Shown: one piece after another, positions 6,091-7,755 of the stretch
Numbering within the stretch: position 1 is the stretch's first letter
Layout of the letters: the number at the start of each line of letters is the position of its first letter
Source: Oscillibacter sp.
GTDB lineage: Bacteria > Bacillota > Clostridia > Oscillospirales > Oscillospiraceae
Direction of reading: 5' to 3'
NCBI GenBank assembly: GCA_022796315.1
Contig: JAAWIL010000092.1
Coordinates: forward strand, 1 to 7,755
DNA: 7,755 nucleotides
Notes under the pieces: generated by a model
Told to the model about the DNA's origin: nothing
Databases searched by the model: none
Seen by the model: the letters and a program-made list of their open reading frames with translations, nothing else
Translations under genes and position numbers: made by a program

Positions 6091-7608
6091 ATGAAGAAGT
6101 CCCTTTTGAAGACAATCTGCATCCTTTTGCTGCCGGCCCTGCTGCTGAGCGGCTGCTGGCAGGAGGACCCCCTGGAGGAGGAAAGTCCGGTCCACCCGGA
6201 CCAGACGCCGCTGACGGCGGAGGAGAAGCCTCCCGCAGTCATTCTGCCGGAGCAGTTCTCCCTGCCCTACGCCCCGGAGCAGACCCTGGACCCCATCACC
6301 TGCGCCGACGGGATGCAGCAGGTGATCTCCTCCCTGCTGTGTGAGAGTCTGTTCCGCCTGGGGCCGGATTTTCAGCCCCAGGCCTGGCTGTGTGAGCGCT
6401 ATACCTGCGAGGGAAACAAATACACCCTCACCCTGCGGGACGGCGTCACCTTCTCCGACGGCTCCCCGCTGACGGCAAAAGACGTCAAGGCCACCCTGGA
6501 CCGGGCCCGGAACTCCCAGCGCTATGGCGCGCGGCTCTCCGGCGTCACCAGGATCTCCTCCGGCAGCGGAACCGTCACCATCACCCTCTCCTCGCCCAAC
6601 AGCGCCTTTCCGGCCCTGTTGGACATCCCCATTGTCAAAGCCGGGACGGAGCGGGGCATTCCCACCGGTACGGGGCCCTACCTCTTCTCCGCAGAGAGCA
6701 CCGGCGACTGCCTGATTGCCAACCAGTCCTGGTGGCAGGGCGCCGCCCAGCCAATCGACCGCATCGCCCTGGTGGAGGCCAGCGATCAGAACACCATGCT
6801 CTACCGCTTCACCTCCCACGATGTCCAGCTGGTCACTGCGGATCTCACCGGGTCCGACCCCATCACCACCACCGGCAGCTTCGTCTTCCTGGATGTGAAT
6901 ACCACCATTTTCCAGTATATCGGCTGCAACGTCACCCGGGAGCCCCTGGACAACGCCGTGCTCCGCAGGGCTCTCTGGTCCGGAATGGACCGGCAGCAGC
7001 TGGTCAGCAGCCTGCTCTCCGGCCACGGCGCCGCCGCGCAGTTCCCCGTCTCCCCCGCCTCTCCCCTCTACCCCAGGCAGCTGGAGGAACCGGACGGCGC
7101 CGTTTCCCTGGCCGCAGGGGGCGTCACGGTGGAGGAGCCCCTGATCCTGCTGGTCAACGAGGAGAACCACTTCAAGGTCTCCATGGCCCGGCAGATCGCC
7201 GCCGGCTTCACCTCCGGCGGCATTCCGGTGGACATCAACGTGCTCCCCTGGGAGGAGTACACCGCCGCGCTCAACGCGGGAAATTTTGACCTCTACTACG
7301 GCGAGGTGCGCCTGACCGCCGACTGGAACCTCTCCGCGCTGCTGGGCAGCAGCGGAAGTCTCAATTACGGCCGCTGGAAGGACCCCCAGACGGACCAGCT
7401 GCTGGCGGACTTTGCCGCAGACCACACCGCCGCGGCGCAAGCCCTGTACGACCATCTGCGGAGGCATGCCCCCATTCTGCCGGTGTGCTTCAAGTCCACC
7501 TCCACGCTGGTGCAGGCCGGCGTCCTGGAGGGGCTGGTCTCCACGGCGGCGGAGCCGTTTTACAATCTTACGAACTGCGCCGTCCATCTCCAGCCCGCCT
7601 CCCCGTGA
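6091..7608 (+). CDS. ABC transporter substrate-binding lipoprotein, family 5 (peptide/nickel type)
   Basis: This 505-residue protein should be the extracellular receptor of an ABC importer. A lipoprotein signal peptide (MKK, hydrophobic core, LLSGC with the lipidated Cys22) places it on the outer face of the membrane after Sec export. The SBP_bac_5 (OppA/DppA/NikA) signature is clear: YTLTLRDGVTFSDGSPLTAKDV (111-132), then TGTGPYLF (192-199), and a C-terminal segment ending in a YN.T motif. ATG 6091 is preferred over the in-frame ATG 6067 because the signal peptide begins properly there and a weak GGATGG precedes it (6081-6086); nothing resembling a ribosome binding site precedes 6067. No permease or ATPase gene follows, and the gene appears to end in a hairpin, so it is an orphan receptor within this view. 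The ligand (oligopeptide, nickel, glycan or other) cannot be predicted. It lies 130 bases after pgeF and may be co-transcribed with it. Confidence 0.9.
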   Translation: MKKSLLKTICILLLPALLLSGCWQEDPLEEESPVHPDQTPLTAEEKPPAVILPEQFSLPYAPEQTLDPITCADGMQQVISSLLCESLFRLGPDFQPQAWLCERYTCEGNKYTLTLRDGVTFSDGSPLTAKDVKATLDRARNSQRYGARLSGVTRISSGSGTVTITLSSPNSAFPALLDIPIVKAGTERGIPTGTGPYLFSAESTGDCLIANQSWWQGAAQPIDRIALVEASDQNTMLYRFTSHDVQLVTADLTGSDPITTTGSFVFLDVNTTIFQYIGCNVTREPLDNAVLRRALWSGMDRQQLVSSLLSGHGAAAQFPVSPASPLYPRQLEEPDGAVSLAAGGVTVEEPLILLVNEENHFKVSMARQIAAGFTSGGIPVDINVLPWEEYTAALNAGNFDLYYGEVRLTADWNLSALLGSSGSLNYGRWKDPQTDQLLADFAADHTAAAQALYDHLRRHAPILPVCFKSTSTLVQAGVLEGLVSTAAEPFYNLTNCAVHLQPASP

Positions 7609-7626
7609 ATTGCGCCGCAGAGAACG

Positions 7627-7660
7627 CGAGGCCTTTTGCCCCAGGCAAAAGGCCTCGTTT
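7627..7660 (+). terminator. 14-bp perfect stem-loop, probable terminator of the lipoprotein gene
   Basis: CGAGGCCTTTTGCC (7627-7640) pairs perfectly with GGCAAAAGGCCTCG (7644-7657) around the 3-base loop CCA. It starts 18 bases after the stop codon. The tail is only TTTAT, a short U-run for an intrinsic terminator, so it may terminate moderately or belong to the larger structured element that follows. Confidence 0.65.
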
Positions 7661-7663
7661 ATA

Positions 7664-7752
7664 GTCACCGCAGTTGAAAAGAAGCAAATGCTTCTTTTCA
7701 ACCCTGGGGCGCATAGGCGCCCCAGGGGCCGTGAAACGGCCTGACGGTGGAC
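7664..7752. repeat. cloverleaf-like array of three adjacent hairpins with a closing stem
   Basis: Three inverted repeats stand nearly end to end. Hairpin A pairs GTTGAAAAGAAGCA (7673-7686) with 7689-7702, a perfect 14-bp match around 2 central bases. Hairpin B pairs CCCTGGGGCGC (7702-7712) with GCGCCCCAGGG (7717-7727), loop ATAG. Hairpin C pairs GGCCG (7727-7731) with CGGCC (7737-7741), loop TGAAA. GTCACCG (7664-7670) can pair with CGGTGGAC (7745-7752) with one bulged G, closing all three into a four-way junction. No T-run follows any hairpin on either strand, and I see no coding frame. It may be a structured RNA, a dispersed intergenic repeat, or a small non-autonomous element. Three bases remain in the window after the closing stem, so the true right edge is unknown. 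Confidence 0.5.
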
Positions 7753-7755
7753 TTC

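Noticed and set aside
6058..7701. 547-codon open frame on the - strand opposite the lipoprotein gene
   Set aside because: Same antisense effect: Gly/Gln/Val-rich composition without domains, and it begins inside the hairpin array.
7664..7752. A tRNA gene, because of the cloverleaf shape and about 89-base length
   Set aside because: The arms have wrong lengths (14 and 11 bp), there is no TTCNA T-loop, no D-loop GG, no 7-base anticodon loop and no proper acceptor end.

Overview
The window (7,755 bases) looks like a chromosomal piece of a GC-rich, anaerobic, low-motility-type Firmicute of the Oscillospiraceae/Ruminococcaceae kind (the Oscillibacter/Flavonifractor neighbourhood). This is an inference from three things seen together: strongly GC-rich third codon positions, a clostridial-style SecA with a variant zinc tail, and a 2-hydroxyacyl-CoA dehydratase-like protein, a family typical of strict anaerobes. 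All recognisable genes are on the + strand.

Layout. Bases 1-92 hold what may be the last 29 codons of a gene that starts outside the window. Bases 190-1380 encode a free-standing 2-hydroxyacyl-CoA dehydratase-like (COG3581/DUF2229-type) protein, closed by a good intrinsic terminator at about 1388-1428. A well-formed extended -10 promoter (1482-1510) then drives secA (1593-4343), the preprotein translocase ATPase, complete from Walker A to the C-terminal zinc-binding tail. Between secA and the next housekeeping gene lies an unrecognised, AT-richer gene (4442-5107) with its own promoter and ribosome binding site. As written it is broken: it needs one extra T in a T6 run just after its start codon and one fewer A near its end to give a single frame of about 221 codons. 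A strong ribosome binding site introduces pgeF (5157-5960), a laccase-domain YfiH/YlmD-family enzyme. After a 130-base gap with alternative hairpins comes a lipoprotein substrate-binding protein of the family 5 (peptide/nickel-type) ABC importers (6091-7608), with no permease or ATPase gene in view.

The last 150 bases contain an exact 14-bp stem-loop and, just after it, three further perfect or near-perfect hairpins that an outer helix can close into a four-way, cloverleaf-like fold (7664-7752). None of these three hairpins is followed by a U-run, so they do not look like ordinary terminators.

The genes do not form one pathway. SecA (secretion), PgeF (cell-wall precursor or nucleoside housekeeping) and the lipoprotein (a probable SecA client) are general cell-envelope or housekeeping functions, while the dehydratase-like gene is a separate transcription unit. 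The most noteworthy items are the double-frameshifted low-GC gene and the cloverleaf-like intergenic element. I found no CRISPR array, tRNA, rRNA, insertion sequence or defence system.
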